From Oscillospiraceae bacterium (lineage in GTDB: Bacteria > Bacillota > Clostridia > Oscillospirales > Ruminococcaceae): a stretch of DNA of 60,066 nucleotides. The DNA is taken from the NCBI GenBank assembly GCA_017473015.1, contig JAFUNP010000037.1:1-60066 (forward strand), given 5' to 3'. Numbering within the stretch: the stretch's first letter is position 1; every line of letters begins with the position of its first letter. Positions 1 to 7,627 of the stretch are shown here, piece by piece. The position numbers and the translations under genes were made by a program. The notes under the pieces are model-generated. The model was given only the letters and a program-made list of their open reading frames with translations. It did no database searches and was not told where the DNA came from.

Positions 1-60
1 CTGGATTGATTTTATTACCGCCAAATAGGGATTGGTTCTCTGTACAAGAATAAAAACTAA

Positions 61-108
61 ATTGCCATATCATAACGCACCTACGTCATGGTATGGCAAT
101 TATTTTTG
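61..108. terminator. Hairpin flanked by T-rich tracts, possible bidirectional terminator
   Basis: Arms 61-73 and 88-100 pair over 13 bp with one G.U, around a 14-nt loop. On the plus strand the stem is followed by TATTTTTG, and on the minus strand by a T-rich run (complement of AAAAACTAA). That is terminator-like in both directions. The gene it would terminate lies outside the window or does not exist. Confidence 0.45.
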
Positions 109-128
109 CTGATAGATGTTTATATTTG

Positions 129-157
129 TTGACAATGTTAATACTATGTGATATTTG
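129..157 (+). promoter_or_regulatory. Possible sigma-A promoter for a small untranslated transcript
   Basis: A perfect -35 (TTGACA, 129-134) is followed after 17 nt by a weak -10 (TATTTG, 152-157). No convincing reading frame follows. A transcript starting near 164 would run into the hairpins at 207-272 and 297-328, so a roughly 100-165 nt small RNA is possible. The weak -10 keeps confidence low. Confidence 0.3.
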
Positions 158-206
158 CAATTCCACGTTGTGTGTGCTAAACTATTGTTGTCATTCATTT
201 AATGGC

Positions 207-272
207 CTCCTTTTGATGTTCTTGCAGTTGCCAGACCGCAAGTTTATTTTACATCAAAAGGAGTATTTTTTT
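207..272 (+). other. Long nested hairpin followed by a T-run
   Basis: Outer arms CTCCTTTTGATGT (207-219) and its exact reverse complement (251-263) enclose an inner CTTGC/GCAAG stem (221-225 with 238-242). TATTTTTTT follows at once (264-272). This could be an intrinsic terminator, the 3' end of a small RNA, or part of a palindromic mobile-element remnant. The 64-residue frame across this region (93-287) has no ribosome binding site and looks non-coding. Confidence 0.45.
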
Positions 273-296
273 ATACTCACCGCTTAAGCTCTTTGG

Positions 297-328
297 AACC
301 ACCGGCACAGCCGGTGGTTTTCGTTTTA
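297..328 (+). terminator. Strong GC-rich hairpin terminator
   Basis: Ten-bp perfect stem (AACCACCGGC at 297-306 with 310-319), ACA loop, then TTTCGTTTT. It reads on the plus strand although no plus-strand gene precedes it. GC-rich hairpins of this form also occur at the ends of IS200/IS605-family elements; that link is only an inference here. Confidence 0.55.
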
Positions 329-330
329 CA

Positions 331-360
331 ATAAAAAACAGCCCCTCTTTCGAGGAGCTG
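331..360 (-). terminator. Terminator of rplM-rpsI
   Basis: On the minus strand a 9-bp stem (352-360 with 339-347, one G.U) closed by a GAAA tetraloop is followed by TTTTTTAT. It lies 25 nt after the rpsI stop codon. Confidence 0.85.
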
Positions 361-385
361 TAATAATCTCTGTGTAATCCAACGA

Positions 386-784
386 TTAACGTTTGGAGAA
401 CTGTGGTGCACGACGTGCAGCTTTGAGACCGTATTTCTTTCTTTCTTTCATACGTGGGTCACGTGTCAGGAAGCCTGCTTTTTTCAGTACTGGACGAAGG
501 TTTTCGTCATACTGCAGCAGAGCTCTGGACAGACCGTGTCTGATAGCACCTGCCTGACCGGAAACGCCGCCGCCAACAACGTTAACAACGATGTCAAATT
601 TGTCAGCTGTTTCTGTCAGTGTGATTGGCTGACGAACGATGAGTTTCAGTGTTTCAAGACCAAAGTAGTCATCGATGTCTCTGCCGTTGATTGTGATTTT
701 GCCGTTACCGCTGTAAACTCTTACTCTTGCTACGGAAGATTTACGACGGCCTGTACCGTAAAAATATGCTTTTGTTTCGTACAT
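386..784 (-). CDS. rpsI: 30S ribosomal protein S9
   Basis: Ribosomal protein uS9 of the small-subunit head; its C-terminal tail reaches toward the P-site tRNA. The 132 residues match the usual bacterial length. The N-terminal [13 protein letters not shown], the central [19 protein letters not shown] and the basic tail ending RRAPQFSKR are family hallmarks. It lies 19 nt downstream of rplM in the conserved L13-S9 pair and shares its promoter and the strong terminator at 331-360. Nothing in it is unusual. The intact lysine-arginine end suggests a complete functional copy. Confidence 0.98.
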   Translation of the reverse strand: MYETKAYFYGTGRRKSSVARVRVYSGNGKITINGRDIDDYFGLETLKLIVRQPITLTETADKFDIVVNVVGGGVSGQAGAIRHGLSRALLQYDENLRPVLKKAGFLTRDPRMKERKKYGLKAARRAPQFSKR

Positions 785-803
785 TATTTTATCCCCCTAC
801 AAA

Positions 804-1232
804 TTAGAATTCTACAACTTCTGGTTTCTGAGCTGCGTTTTTGTGTTCAGCACCTTTGTAAACGCGCAGTCTTGTCAGAGCTTTTGCGCCCAGTTTGTTG
901 CCTGGCAGCATACCTTTAACAGCCAGCATCATAGCTTTGTCAGCCTGATTTGCCATCAGTGTGCGGTAGTTAACGGATTTCATACCGCCAATCCAACCTG
1001 TGTGGTGGTGGTAGAATTTTTTGTCCAGTTTAGCACCTGTGAGAACAGCTTTGTCGCAGTTGATGATAACTACGTGGTCGCCACAGTCTACGTTTGGAGT
1101 AAATGTAACTTTGTTTTTGCCTCTGAGAATATCAGCAGCTTTAACAGCAGTACGGCCAAGTGGTTTGCCTGCAGCATCGATGATGTACCATTTGCGTTCT
1201 ACTGTTTCTGGTTTCTGAAGAAAAGTACTCAT
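804..1232 (-). CDS. rplM: 50S ribosomal protein L13
   Basis: Ribosomal protein uL13, an early-assembly protein of the large subunit that contacts 23S rRNA. The 142 residues are full length. ERKWYIIDAAGKPLGRTAVKAADILRG, the HHHTGWIGG segment and AVKGMLPGNKLG are diagnostic. The start is supported by a GGGGG-rich ribosome binding site just upstream (complement of 1236-1241). It is the first gene of the rplM-rpsI operon. The 60-nt leader from the promoter at 1302-1330 contains a short ACCC-GATAA-GGGT hairpin that could act in L13 autoregulation, but that is a guess. Confidence 0.98.
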   Translation of the reverse strand: MSTFLQKPETVERKWYIIDAAGKPLGRTAVKAADILRGKNKVTFTPNVDCGDHVVIINCDKAVLTGAKLDKKFYHHHTGWIGGMKSVNYRTLMANQADKAMMLAVKGMLPGNKLGAKALTRLRVYKGAEHKNAAQKPEVVEF

Positions 1233-1301
1233 AGTATCCCCCTGATAAATTTTTATAGATATTAGTTAACAAAAATTAAAACCCTTATCGGGTGCATAAA
1301 T

Positions 1302-1330
1302 AATATATCAAATAGAACCCCTAAAGTCAA
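1302..1330 (-). promoter_or_regulatory. Sigma-A promoter of rplM-rpsI
   Basis: Minus strand: -35 TTGACT (1325-1330), 17-nt spacer, -10 TATATT (1302-1307). The start site would be near 1295, giving a leader of about 60 nt with a small ACCC/GGGT hairpin at its 5' end. The rest of the 1233-1507 gap is AT-rich and holds only the divergent promoter described next. Confidence 0.75.
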
Positions 1331-1450
1331 TGATTTTTTGCAAAAATTTAATCAAAACAAAATTATCTCTCGTTTTCTCACTTTTTCTATAGTTTTTCTC
1401 ATTTTTTCTAAATAGGCAATTTTAAATTTCATTATTTTTCTCTTGTTTTA

Positions 1451-1478
1451 TTTACACAAAAAGTATATAGTATATATT
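1451..1478 (+). promoter_or_regulatory. Probable promoter of the TtcA-like gene and alr
   Basis: -35 TTTACA (1451-1456), 16-nt spacer, -10 TATATT (1473-1478), about 30 nt before the start codon at 1508. Confidence 0.5.
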
Positions 1479-1507
1479 AACATTTATCACAAAAATAAGG
1501 GGTTTTT

Positions 1508-2251
1508 ATGGGGAACAACTATTTTCAGAGACTGTGCGGACTGATGAGAAAAGCCATAGTGCAGTACGATATGCTGCAGGACGGAGACAAGGTTTGTATA
1601 GGTGTATCCGGCGGCAAGGACAGCGTGGCTATGACACTGGCGCTGGCACAGCTGAAAAAGTACATAGGTATTGATTTTGATATTGTGGCGGTTACACTTG
1701 ACCCCCGTTTCAACAATGCGGATACTGATTACAGCCGGCTGGAAAAGCTGTTCCGGGAAAAGGAAATCAATTATGTAATAAAACGCACAGACATAGGCCC
1801 TATTATCTTCGATGAAAGAAAAGAGGACAATCCATGCAGCCTGTGCGCCAGGATGCGCCGCGGTGCCCTGCACGATGTGGCAAAAGACCTGGGCTGTAAC
1901 AAAATAGCACTGGGACACCATCTGGATGATGCTATAGAAACATTCTATATGAATCTGTGGAACGAAGGCCGCATAGGCACTTTCTCCCCTGTGACCTATC
2001 TGTCCCGCAAGGATGTGACAATGATACGCCCAATGGCTCTGGCTGTGGAAAGTGATGTGGTGGCTGCTGTAAACCAGTTGAAACTGCCGGTGGTGAAATC
2101 CTCCTGTCCTATGGACGGCGTAAGCAACCGCCAGAACATGAAAAATTTTGTGACTGAAAAATGCAAAACAGACCCATCCTTCAGAGCAAAAAGCCTGAAC
2201 GCTTTCCAGAAGAAAGACCTGGACGGCTGGGGAATAAAAAACAAAGTATAA
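1508..2251 (+). CDS. TtcA-family tRNA thiolation ATPase
   Basis: PP-loop ATP pyrophosphatase of the TtcA/TilS superfamily, predicted to adenylate and thiolate a tRNA base; TtcA makes 2-thiocytidine at position 32. The PP-loop SGGKDS lies at residues 34-39. A CxxC pair (C110, C113 in CSLC) plus a third cysteine, C200 in KSSCPMDG, is the Fe-S-binding set of TtcA-type enzymes. GHHLDDAIET is the conserved nucleotide-site motif. The 247 residues are normal for the short Firmicute members. It heads an operon, with alr starting 37 nt downstream. The exact tRNA target is inferred and other PP-loop thiolases are possible. Confidence 0.85.
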   Translation: MGNNYFQRLCGLMRKAIVQYDMLQDGDKVCIGVSGGKDSVAMTLALAQLKKYIGIDFDIVAVTLDPRFNNADTDYSRLEKLFREKEINYVIKRTDIGPIIFDERKEDNPCSLCARMRRGALHDVAKDLGCNKIALGHHLDDAIETFYMNLWNEGRIGTFSPVTYLSRKDVTMIRPMALAVESDVVAAVNQLKLPVVKSSCPMDGVSNRQNMKNFVTEKCKTDPSFRAKSLNAFQKKDLDGWGIKNKV

Positions 2252-2288
2252 AAATAAATATATACAAATAATATATACAGGAAAGAAT

Positions 2289-3446
2289 ATGGAACTCAGA
2301 GAAAAACACTGTTGGGCGGAAATTGACATTGACGCCATCAAATACAATTACAACCTGATAAAAGAAACCTTTGACAGACCTTTTTATGCTGTGGTAAAAG
2401 CTGATGCCTATGGTCATGGTGCAAAATACCTGGCAAAGGTGTACAATGAAATGGATGTTTTCGGATTTTGTGTATCACAGTTCAGCGAGGCTATGGAGCT
2501 GCGCAATGCAGGTATCAACAAGCCTATCCTTATTCTGGGCTACACAGACCCGCAAAAAGCATACGAACTGTTCAAAAACAACCTGACACAGACTGTTTTC
2601 AGTACAGAATACGCCACCCGGTTGAACAACAACGCACTTTACCCCGTAGACTGCCACATCAAGCTGGACACGGGTATGGGCAGGTTGGGTTTTGACCTGG
2701 CCGGTGACAAAGAACAGGCTCACAGTGAAATCCGTAACCTGCTGAACTACCGCAATCTGCGCTTTACAGGGGTTTTCAGCCATTTTTCAGTAGCTGACAG
2801 CACCGGTGAAAAAGAATTGTTACACACACAGAAACAGATGGACCTGTTCCGGGAAACAGCCAGACTGATGGACAGCTGGGGCTTTAACCTGAAGGTTATA
2901 CACGGTCAGAACTCTGCCGGTATCGCCAGAAAGCTGAACGGCGTGTACAACACAATGCGCGCCGGTGTGATTCTGTACGGTCAGCAGCCAAGTGATGAGG
3001 TGATTATGCCTCAGATAAAACCGGCAATGAAGCTGAAAACCATAGTGACACATATCAAAACGATTCACCGGGGACAGAGCGTAGGCTATGGCATGCGCTT
3101 TACCGCTGAAAAGGATACAAAGGTGGCTACAATCGCATCCGGCTATGCAGACGGTATCCCCCGTCTGCTGGCACGCACAGGTCATACAGTGCAGATTAAC
3201 GGCAGATACTACCCTATCATCGGCAGTGTGTGCATGGACCAGATGATGGTGGATATCACTGACAGCGAGGGAATCAGCATCGGCGACGAAGTGGTGGTAA
3301 TTGACGGCAAAGGTGAAAACAGCTATGACAAGGTGGCCGAAAAAACATTTACTGTAAACTATGAAGTAATGTGTGATGTATCCAGACGAGTACCTAAGGT
3401 GTACATAGAAGAAGGCAAAATAAAACATATTGAATACGGAATGTAG
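2289..3446 (+). CDS. alr: Alanine racemase
   Basis: PLP enzyme that interconverts L- and D-alanine, supplying D-alanine for peptidoglycan. Fold-type III TIM barrel plus beta domain, 385 residues, typical length. The PLP lysine is K37 in VVKADAYGHG. The second catalytic base is Y267 in SVGYGMRF, and the conserved SGYADGIPR follows. GSVCMDQMMVD in the C-terminal beta domain is a family signature. It is probably co-transcribed with the preceding thiolase gene and is closed by a strong terminator at 3451-3475. In Bacillus the alr, acpS and ndoA genes are neighbours, and that neighbourhood is partly preserved here. Confidence 0.96.
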   Translation: MELREKHCWAEIDIDAIKYNYNLIKETFDRPFYAVVKADAYGHGAKYLAKVYNEMDVFGFCVSQFSEAMELRNAGINKPILILGYTDPQKAYELFKNNLTQTVFSTEYATRLNNNALYPVDCHIKLDTGMGRLGFDLAGDKEQAHSEIRNLLNYRNLRFTGVFSHFSVADSTGEKELLHTQKQMDLFRETARLMDSWGFNLKVIHGQNSAGIARKLNGVYNTMRAGVILYGQQPSDEVIMPQIKPAMKLKTIVTHIKTIHRGQSVGYGMRFTAEKDTKVATIASGYADGIPRLLARTGHTVQINGRYYPIIGSVCMDQMMVDITDSEGISIGDEVVVIDGKGENSYDKVAEKTFTVNYEVMCDVSRRVPKVYIEEGKIKHIEYGM

Positions 3447-3450
3447 GCAG

Positions 3451-3475
3451 AAGGCGGCGTATGCCGCCTTTTTTA
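3451..3475 (+). terminator. Terminator after alr
   Basis: AAGGCGGC (3451-3458), GTAT loop, exact complement (3463-3470), then TTTTATTG. Confidence 0.9.
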
Positions 3476-3631
3476 TTGTGATAAATCTGATGACCGCCGG
3501 TTCAAAATTACAGTTCTGTCACTTTTATTGTAATAAAAATATTGTTATGATAGGATAAATCTGTAGAATAAAGGCAAAAATAAACACATTATAAAACGCA
3601 GCTTGAGATATATGAATAAAGGAGAAAAAGC

Positions 3632-4279
3632 ATGAAAAAAGTAATAGGCTTTCTGCTGTGCCTGTTTATAATAATAGTATTATTAAGCGGATGCGGCACC
3701 GAAAATGACCCCATAGCAGTGGAAGTCCAGGATTATGATAAACTGCTGCTGGACGCCAATGTAATAACCGATATTGCAGTACAATGTGTATATGGTGATG
3801 ATATTGTGGAAAATCCGCAGTTTGACTATGTGCAGTTTCTGGTGAGATGTGCAATTTCTGACCAGGAGGATTTCTGCTACTACAACCTTTTTCCTCTCAA
3901 TGAGGATTACAGGTATGAAATGAATCTGGACAAATGCAGCCGCATAATATCCGAGGTTTTCGGTGATGATAAATGGGACGCCGTAAATGCTTTTACGCTC
4001 GACCCCTACAATCCTTATCACGAAGATGAAAACATGGTAGAAATTTATGCTGACAGAGGCTGGGGAATGCAAGGATATTATGCCGGAGAGTACAAAGTGT
4101 CACAATTTGACGGAACAAAGTGTCATATAACCACATCATTTGAACTGTTCGGGCCGGATTCTTCCTCCGGTGACCCGGGCCATAAGTCACTGGGCATGTA
4201 TGAGATTACATACGACGTAACAACCAGCAGAGGCGGACAGGCCTTTATCAGATTTTCCAGCCTGAAGCCACAGCAGTAG
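3632..4279 (+). CDS. Hypothetical lipoprotein
   Basis: Predicted extracytoplasmic lipoprotein of 215 residues. The N-terminus is a signal peptide with lipobox LLSGC (about residues 18-22), so the mature protein should be lipid-anchored at the outer face of the membrane. A good ribosome binding site (AAAGGAG) precedes the ATG. The mature part is acidic and rich in Asp, Tyr and Asn, with no motif I recognise. It sits alone between alr and acpS with its own terminator at 4286-4317. Bacillus also has a lipoprotein gene (ydcC) between acpS and alr, but that protein is much longer and I see no resemblance. Confidence 0.8.
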   Translation: MKKVIGFLLCLFIIIVLLSGCGTENDPIAVEVQDYDKLLLDANVITDIAVQCVYGDDIVENPQFDYVQFLVRCAISDQEDFCYYNLFPLNEDYRYEMNLDKCSRIISEVFGDDKWDAVNAFTLDPYNPYHEDENMVEIYADRGWGMQGYYAGEYKVSQFDGTKCHITTSFELFGPDSSSGDPGHKSLGMYEITYDVTTSRGGQAFIRFSSLKPQQ

Positions 4280-4285
4280 GATATT

Positions 4286-4317
4286 CAGCTCCGGCAGTGC
4301 CGGGGCTGTTTTTATTT
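4286..4317 (+). terminator. Terminator after the lipoprotein gene
   Basis: Ten-bp stem CAGCTCCGGC (4286-4295) with 4299-4308, one wobble, AGT loop, then TTTTTATTT. Confidence 0.88.
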
Positions 4318-4342
4318 CCACATTTTGTTGCGATTTTATATG

Positions 4343-4371
4343 TTTTCTTTTACACAAAAACAGGTTATAAT
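4343..4371 (+). promoter_or_regulatory. Possible promoter of acpS
   Basis: A perfect -10 TATAAT (4366-4371), 34 nt before the start codon, lies 17 nt after a weak TTTTCT (4343-4348). Confidence 0.4.
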
Positions 4372-4404
4372 TAAGTAAACTATAAATATAATAACAGAGG
4401 TATT

Positions 4405-4791
4405 ATGTACAGCATAGGAATAGATATGACCAGTGTGTCAAGAATAGAAAAAGGCTGGGAAAAGGAAAATTTCCGCAGATTTGTTTTCAGCGAAAAAGAA
4501 CTGGCGGCGTTTTACGAGAGAGACAAACCTAAGTTTGACTCTCTGGCGGCAAACTTTGCAGCCAAAGAGGCTTTCAGCAAAGCTCTGGGTACCGGTGTGC
4601 GCGGTTTCTCTCTGAACGAAGTGGAGATACTTCGTGATGAAAAGGGAGCGCCTTACTTCAATTTTTACGGCAAAGCTGCCGAAATCATATTTACCGGAGG
4701 GTATACCGCACAGGTATCTCTTTCTCACGAAAAAGATAATGCCATAGCTATGGTGCTGCTGGAAAAAGGAAAAAATTTGAAAAATCTTTAA
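4405..4791 (+). CDS. acpS: Holo-acyl-carrier-protein synthase
   Basis: Group I phosphopantetheinyl transferase that moves 4'-phosphopantetheine from CoA onto the serine of acyl carrier protein, needed for fatty acid synthesis. The 128 residues match the small AcpS class. The magnesium ligands are D7 in GIDMTSV and E55 in FAAKEAFSKALGTG. SLSHEKDNAIAMVL is the conserved C-terminal strand-helix. The start follows an AGAGG ribosome binding site. The gene is near alr and the ndoA-like toxin, as in Bacillus. It appears to be transcribed alone; a separate promoter precedes the next gene. Confidence 0.95.
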   Translation: MYSIGIDMTSVSRIEKGWEKENFRRFVFSEKELAAFYERDKPKFDSLAANFAAKEAFSKALGTGVRGFSLNEVEILRDEKGAPYFNFYGKAAEIIFTGGYTAQVSLSHEKDNAIAMVLLEKGKNLKNL

Positions 4792-4810
4792 TAAAATATG
4801 ATTTCGGGTA

Positions 4811-4839
4811 TTGCATTTCCCACTGGTTTTATGTATAAT
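4811..4839 (+). promoter_or_regulatory. Sigma-A promoter of the flavo-diiron gene
   Basis: -35 TTGCAT (4811-4816), 17 nt, -10 TATAAT (4834-4839). The 5-3-5 palindrome GATAC-AAT-GTATC (4849-4861) covers the expected start-site region and could be an operator. Confidence 0.7.
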
Positions 4840-4896
4840 AGCTTTATCGATACAATGTATCATTAAGAGCAACATATTTTACAATGAGGTGTATAA

Positions 4897-6096
4897 ATGA
4901 AAACTACAAGAAAAATTACAAATGACATATATTATATTGGCGCAAGTGACAGACGCCTGGCCCTGTTTGAAAACCTGTTCCCACTGGAAAACGGCGTTTC
5001 CTACAACTCTTATTTTATAGATGATAAAAAAACAGCTGTGACAGACACAGTTGACCGCTTTGTTTCAGATGCATTTTTTGAAAACCTGGAAATCCTGCTG
5101 AACGGCAGAGCTCTGGACTATCTGATTGTTCACCACATGGAACCTGACCACGGCGCAAACATCGGCAGACTGATTGAAATGTACCCTGATATGAAAGTGG
5201 TATGTTCTGCAAAAGCAAACCAGATGATTACACAGTTTTTCAACATAAATCTGGGCGACAAAGCAGTTATCGTAAAGGACGGCGACAAACTGGAGCTGGG
5301 CAGACACACACTGAACTTTGTGACAGCCCCTATGGTTCACTGGCCTGAAGTTATCCTCAGCTATGACGAAACAGACGGCATACTGTTCTCCGCTGATGCA
5401 TTCGGTACATTCGGCGCACCGGACGGTGGCATCTTCAATGATGAAATAGTTATTGATGAAAAATGGTACGGTGAAGCCAGAAGATATTATTCCAATATCG
5501 TAGGCAAATACGGTATGCAGGTGCAGGCTGTGCTGAAAAAAGCAGCCGGCCTTGACATAAAGGTGGTTGCTCCTCTGCACGGTCCGGTATGGCGCAGCAA
5601 CATCGGTGAATTCATTGCAAAATATGACCTGTGGAGCAGATACCAGCCGGAAGAAAAAGGCGTGCTGATTGCATACGCTTCCATGTATGGCAATACAGAA
5701 GCAGCAGCAAACGCACTGGCACTGGCTCTGGCAGACAGAGGCATTACTGCTCAGGCAGTGAGAGATGTGTCTGTGACAGATACATCTGAACTGATTTCCC
5801 TGGCATGGAAATACAGCCACATTGTAATCGCTTCCCCTACTTACAATCTGGGACTGCATCCTAAAATGGAACATTTTGTAACAGATATGAAAGCACTGAA
5901 CCTGCAAAACAGAACAGTGGCAATTATCGAAAACGGTTCCTGGGCACCGGCTGTAATCAAAAATGTGACAGAGATTATGTCCTCTATGAAAAATATCACA
6001 ATCATGGAAGAAAAAATCTCCATCAAATCTGCACTGCATGACAACGCTCCGATTGAAGCTATGGCTGATGCTATTGCACAGGATATAAACAGATAA
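4897..6096 (+). CDS. A-type flavoprotein, flavo-diiron O2/NO reductase (FprA family)
   Basis: Cytoplasmic flavo-diiron protein that reduces O2 to water, or NO to N2O, with electrons from rubredoxin or similar carriers. This is a standard oxygen defence in strict anaerobes. The N-terminal two-thirds is a metallo-beta-lactamase fold with the diiron ligand motif HxExDH (H80, E82, D84, H85) and further ligands in APMVHWPE and PLHGPVW. From about residue 255 there is a flavodoxin domain with the FMN phosphate loop ASMYGNTEAAA. The 399 residues fit the two-domain FprA class; no rubredoxin or NADH-oxidase tail is attached. It is monocistronic between its own promoter and terminator. Confidence 0.95.
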   Translation: MKTTRKITNDIYYIGASDRRLALFENLFPLENGVSYNSYFIDDKKTAVTDTVDRFVSDAFFENLEILLNGRALDYLIVHHMEPDHGANIGRLIEMYPDMKVVCSAKANQMITQFFNINLGDKAVIVKDGDKLELGRHTLNFVTAPMVHWPEVILSYDETDGILFSADAFGTFGAPDGGIFNDEIVIDEKWYGEARRYYSNIVGKYGMQVQAVLKKAAGLDIKVVAPLHGPVWRSNIGEFIAKYDLWSRYQPEEKGVLIAYASMYGNTEAAANALALALADRGITAQAVRDVSVTDTSELISLAWKYSHIVIASPTYNLGLHPKMEHFVTDMKALNLQNRTVAIIENGSWAPAVIKNVTEIMSSMKNITIMEEKISIKSALHDNAPIEAMADAIAQDINR

Positions 6097-6104
6097 AATA
6101 GGAA

Positions 6105-6137
6105 AAAACAGGAAGATTTTGTCTTCCTGTTTTTATT
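6105..6137 (+). terminator. Terminator after the flavo-diiron gene
   Basis: Twelve-bp perfect stem (6105-6116 with 6122-6133), TTTTG loop, then a T-rich tail. Confidence 0.9.
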
Positions 6138-6204
6138 TTATATATGAATAAAAAATATTTCTTTTCCGCATACTATAGACAGAAAACATACAGGAGTGTT
6201 AAAT

Positions 6205-6552
6205 ATGGAAATAAAACGCGGAGAAGTGTTCTACGCCGATTTAAGCCCGGTAGTAGGCAGTGAACAGGGCGGCACACGCCCGGTGCTGATAGTTCAGAAT
6301 GATATAGGCAACCGCCATTCCCCTACAGTGATAGCGGCGGCAATAACCAGCAGGCAGGACAAAACAGCTATGCCCACCCACATAAACATAAGGGGCGACA
6401 GCTGCGGACTGGCAAAAGACAGCGTAGTACTGCTGGAGCAGATACGCACAATAGACAAACAGCGACTGAAAGAAAAAACCGGCAGATTGGACAACAGCGA
6501 CCTGGAAAAGGTAAACCAGGCGTTGAACATCAGCTTTGGTCTGAACAACTGA
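6205..6552 (+). CDS. MazF/NdoA-type mRNA interferase toxin
   Basis: PemK/MazF-family endoribonuclease, close in sequence pattern to Bacillus NdoA (EndoA), which cleaves mRNA at short motifs. [32 protein letters not shown], the AAITSR segment and [14 protein letters not shown] are family signatures and include the conserved catalytic Arg and Thr region. The AGGAG at 6192-6196 fits an ATG at 6205 (115 residues). The earlier in-frame GTG at 6196 overlaps the ribosome binding site and is unlikely. No MazE/NdoAI antitoxin is visible upstream: a terminator ends 68 nt before the gene, leaving no room. Regulation by an unlinked antitoxin is the likely explanation. Confidence 0.93.
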   Translation: MEIKRGEVFYADLSPVVGSEQGGTRPVLIVQNDIGNRHSPTVIAAAITSRQDKTAMPTHINIRGDSCGLAKDSVVLLEQIRTIDKQRLKEKTGRLDNSDLEKVNQALNISFGLNN

Positions 6553-6565
6553 ATTACTTATTATG

Positions 6566-6596
6566 AAAGCACTGCTGTCAGTGCTTTTTCTTTTTT
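6566..6596 (+). terminator. Terminator after the MazF-type gene
   Basis: AAAGCACTG (6566-6574) pairs exactly with 6579-6587, CTGT loop, followed by TTCTTTTTT. Confidence 0.9.
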
Positions 6597-6679
6597 AATA
6601 GCCCGGTTACAAATCTAAAAACTTATATACGGGCAAAGTCATATATTGCTGACACAATTTTAAAATGCACCATTATCAG

Positions 6680-6804
6680 CTCTCTCTGATGAGGGAGCTG
6701 TCGAACGACAGTGAGACTGAGGGAGAGAATATTTTATCCACAATATTTTCTTTCTCTCCCTCCGATTTTGTTTCCAACAAAATCACCTCCCTCATCAGAG
6801 GGAG
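6680..6804. repeat. Cloverleaf-like palindromic intergenic element
   Basis: About 125 nt that folds on either strand into a four-way junction. The outer stem is 6680-6697 with 6787-6804 (18 bp, one G.U). Arm 1 is CTGTCG-AA-CGACAG (6698-6711). Arm 2 is 6719-6729 with 6752-6762 (11 bp). Arm 3 is 6764-6772 with 6776-6784 (9 bp, TCC loop). It lies between two convergent genes and encodes nothing plausible. The shape suggests a dispersed palindromic or MITE-like repeat; no second copy is present in the window. Confidence 0.7.
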
Positions 6805-6843
6805 GCGTTTATTACCTTTTTATAGCGAGTGCTTATATCCAAG

Positions 6844-7590
6844 TTATTTCAGCACTGTATCAGGATTCACATAACTGCCGTCACGGATAATTTCCAGGTG
6901 AATATGAGTTTCTTCAGCTACTTCCATAGTGATTTCTCCCACTGTGCCCAGGCTCTGTCCCTGTGTGACAGTATCGCCCCGGTTCACAAAAGTCTTTTCA
7001 CCCAGACCGCAGTAACGGGCGGTAAAATCACCGTGGTTTATTTCCACCACTCTGCCCAGCATGCCGTCATCTGTCACAGATACTACCGTGCCTGCTGCCC
7101 CGGACTGTACTGTGTCGCCCTGGCGTGCGGTGATGTCTATGCCGTTGTGTGTGCGCCAGTCATCCAGAGTGCGGTTGTAAACCAGCTCTTCACCTGAAAA
7201 AGTGGCGTAAATTTTGCCGTTTACCGGCAGTATAAATCTTTCCGGCCGTGCAGTAGGCTCAGCCTGTGTTTCCCGGTTTTCTGCCGGCTGTGTTTCTGTT
7301 TCTTTGTCCGGTGTGGTCTGCCGCGGCTTGTCTTCTTTTGTCACTGCACCCGGCAAAGGCACATTTTCCTGAGGTGTCTGCACATCCTGTACCTGTTCAT
7401 CAGTTTCCCGTGGAGAGGGTGCCGGTGTGGTTTCAATCTGCTCCAGCTGCTGATTTTCCAGCCGGCGGTTGATGTTGTTTATTGTATTGTAGGAAAATAC
7501 CCCGGCGGCAATCACCGCCACAAACAGCAGCGCCACCAGTCCGTTGCCTTTTATCATACTGCCCAGCCTGCCAAAAAGCCTGTTTTTCAT
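6844..7590 (-). CDS. SpoIIQ-like M23/LytM membrane protein
   Basis: Membrane-anchored LytM (M23) protein of 248 residues: short cytoplasmic N-terminus, one transmembrane helix (about residues 18-35), a Pro/Glu/Thr-rich linker to about residue 115, then the LytM domain. The zinc ligands look intact, THNGID for the HxxxD and HIHLEI for the HxH motif. Clostridial SpoIIQ retains these sites while Bacillus SpoIIQ does not. SpoIIQ sits in the forespore membrane and binds SpoIIIAH across the intermembrane space during engulfment. Length, architecture, a sigma-F-like promoter at 7628-7656 and a linked spoIIID support SpoIIQ. A vegetative cell-wall endopeptidase is the alternative. Confidence 0.72.
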   Translation of the reverse strand: MKNRLFGRLGSMIKGNGLVALLFVAVIAAGVFSYNTINNINRRLENQQLEQIETTPAPSPRETDEQVQDVQTPQENVPLPGAVTKEDKPRQTTPDKETETQPAENRETQAEPTARPERFILPVNGKIYATFSGEELVYNRTLDDWRTHNGIDITARQGDTVQSGAAGTVVSVTDDGMLGRVVEINHGDFTARYCGLGEKTFVNRGDTVTQGQSLGTVGEITMEVAEETHIHLEIIRDGSYVNPDTVLK

Positions 7591-7627
7591 ATATATCCTC
7601 CGAATATAGTAATTTTAAATTTACATA

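Noticed and set aside
93-287. 64-residue reading frame on the plus strand
   Set aside because: No ribosome binding site, low-complexity hydrophobic sequence, and it crosses the hairpin at 207-263; non-coding is more likely.
5065-6039. Long antisense frames such as 324 residues opposite the flavo-diiron gene, 348 opposite the histidine kinase (17085-18131) and 391 opposite the YfhO genes (30777-31952)
   Set aside because: They are Cys/His/Phe/Tyr-rich mirrors of strong coding genes, lack ribosome binding sites, and arise from the codon bias of the sense strand.
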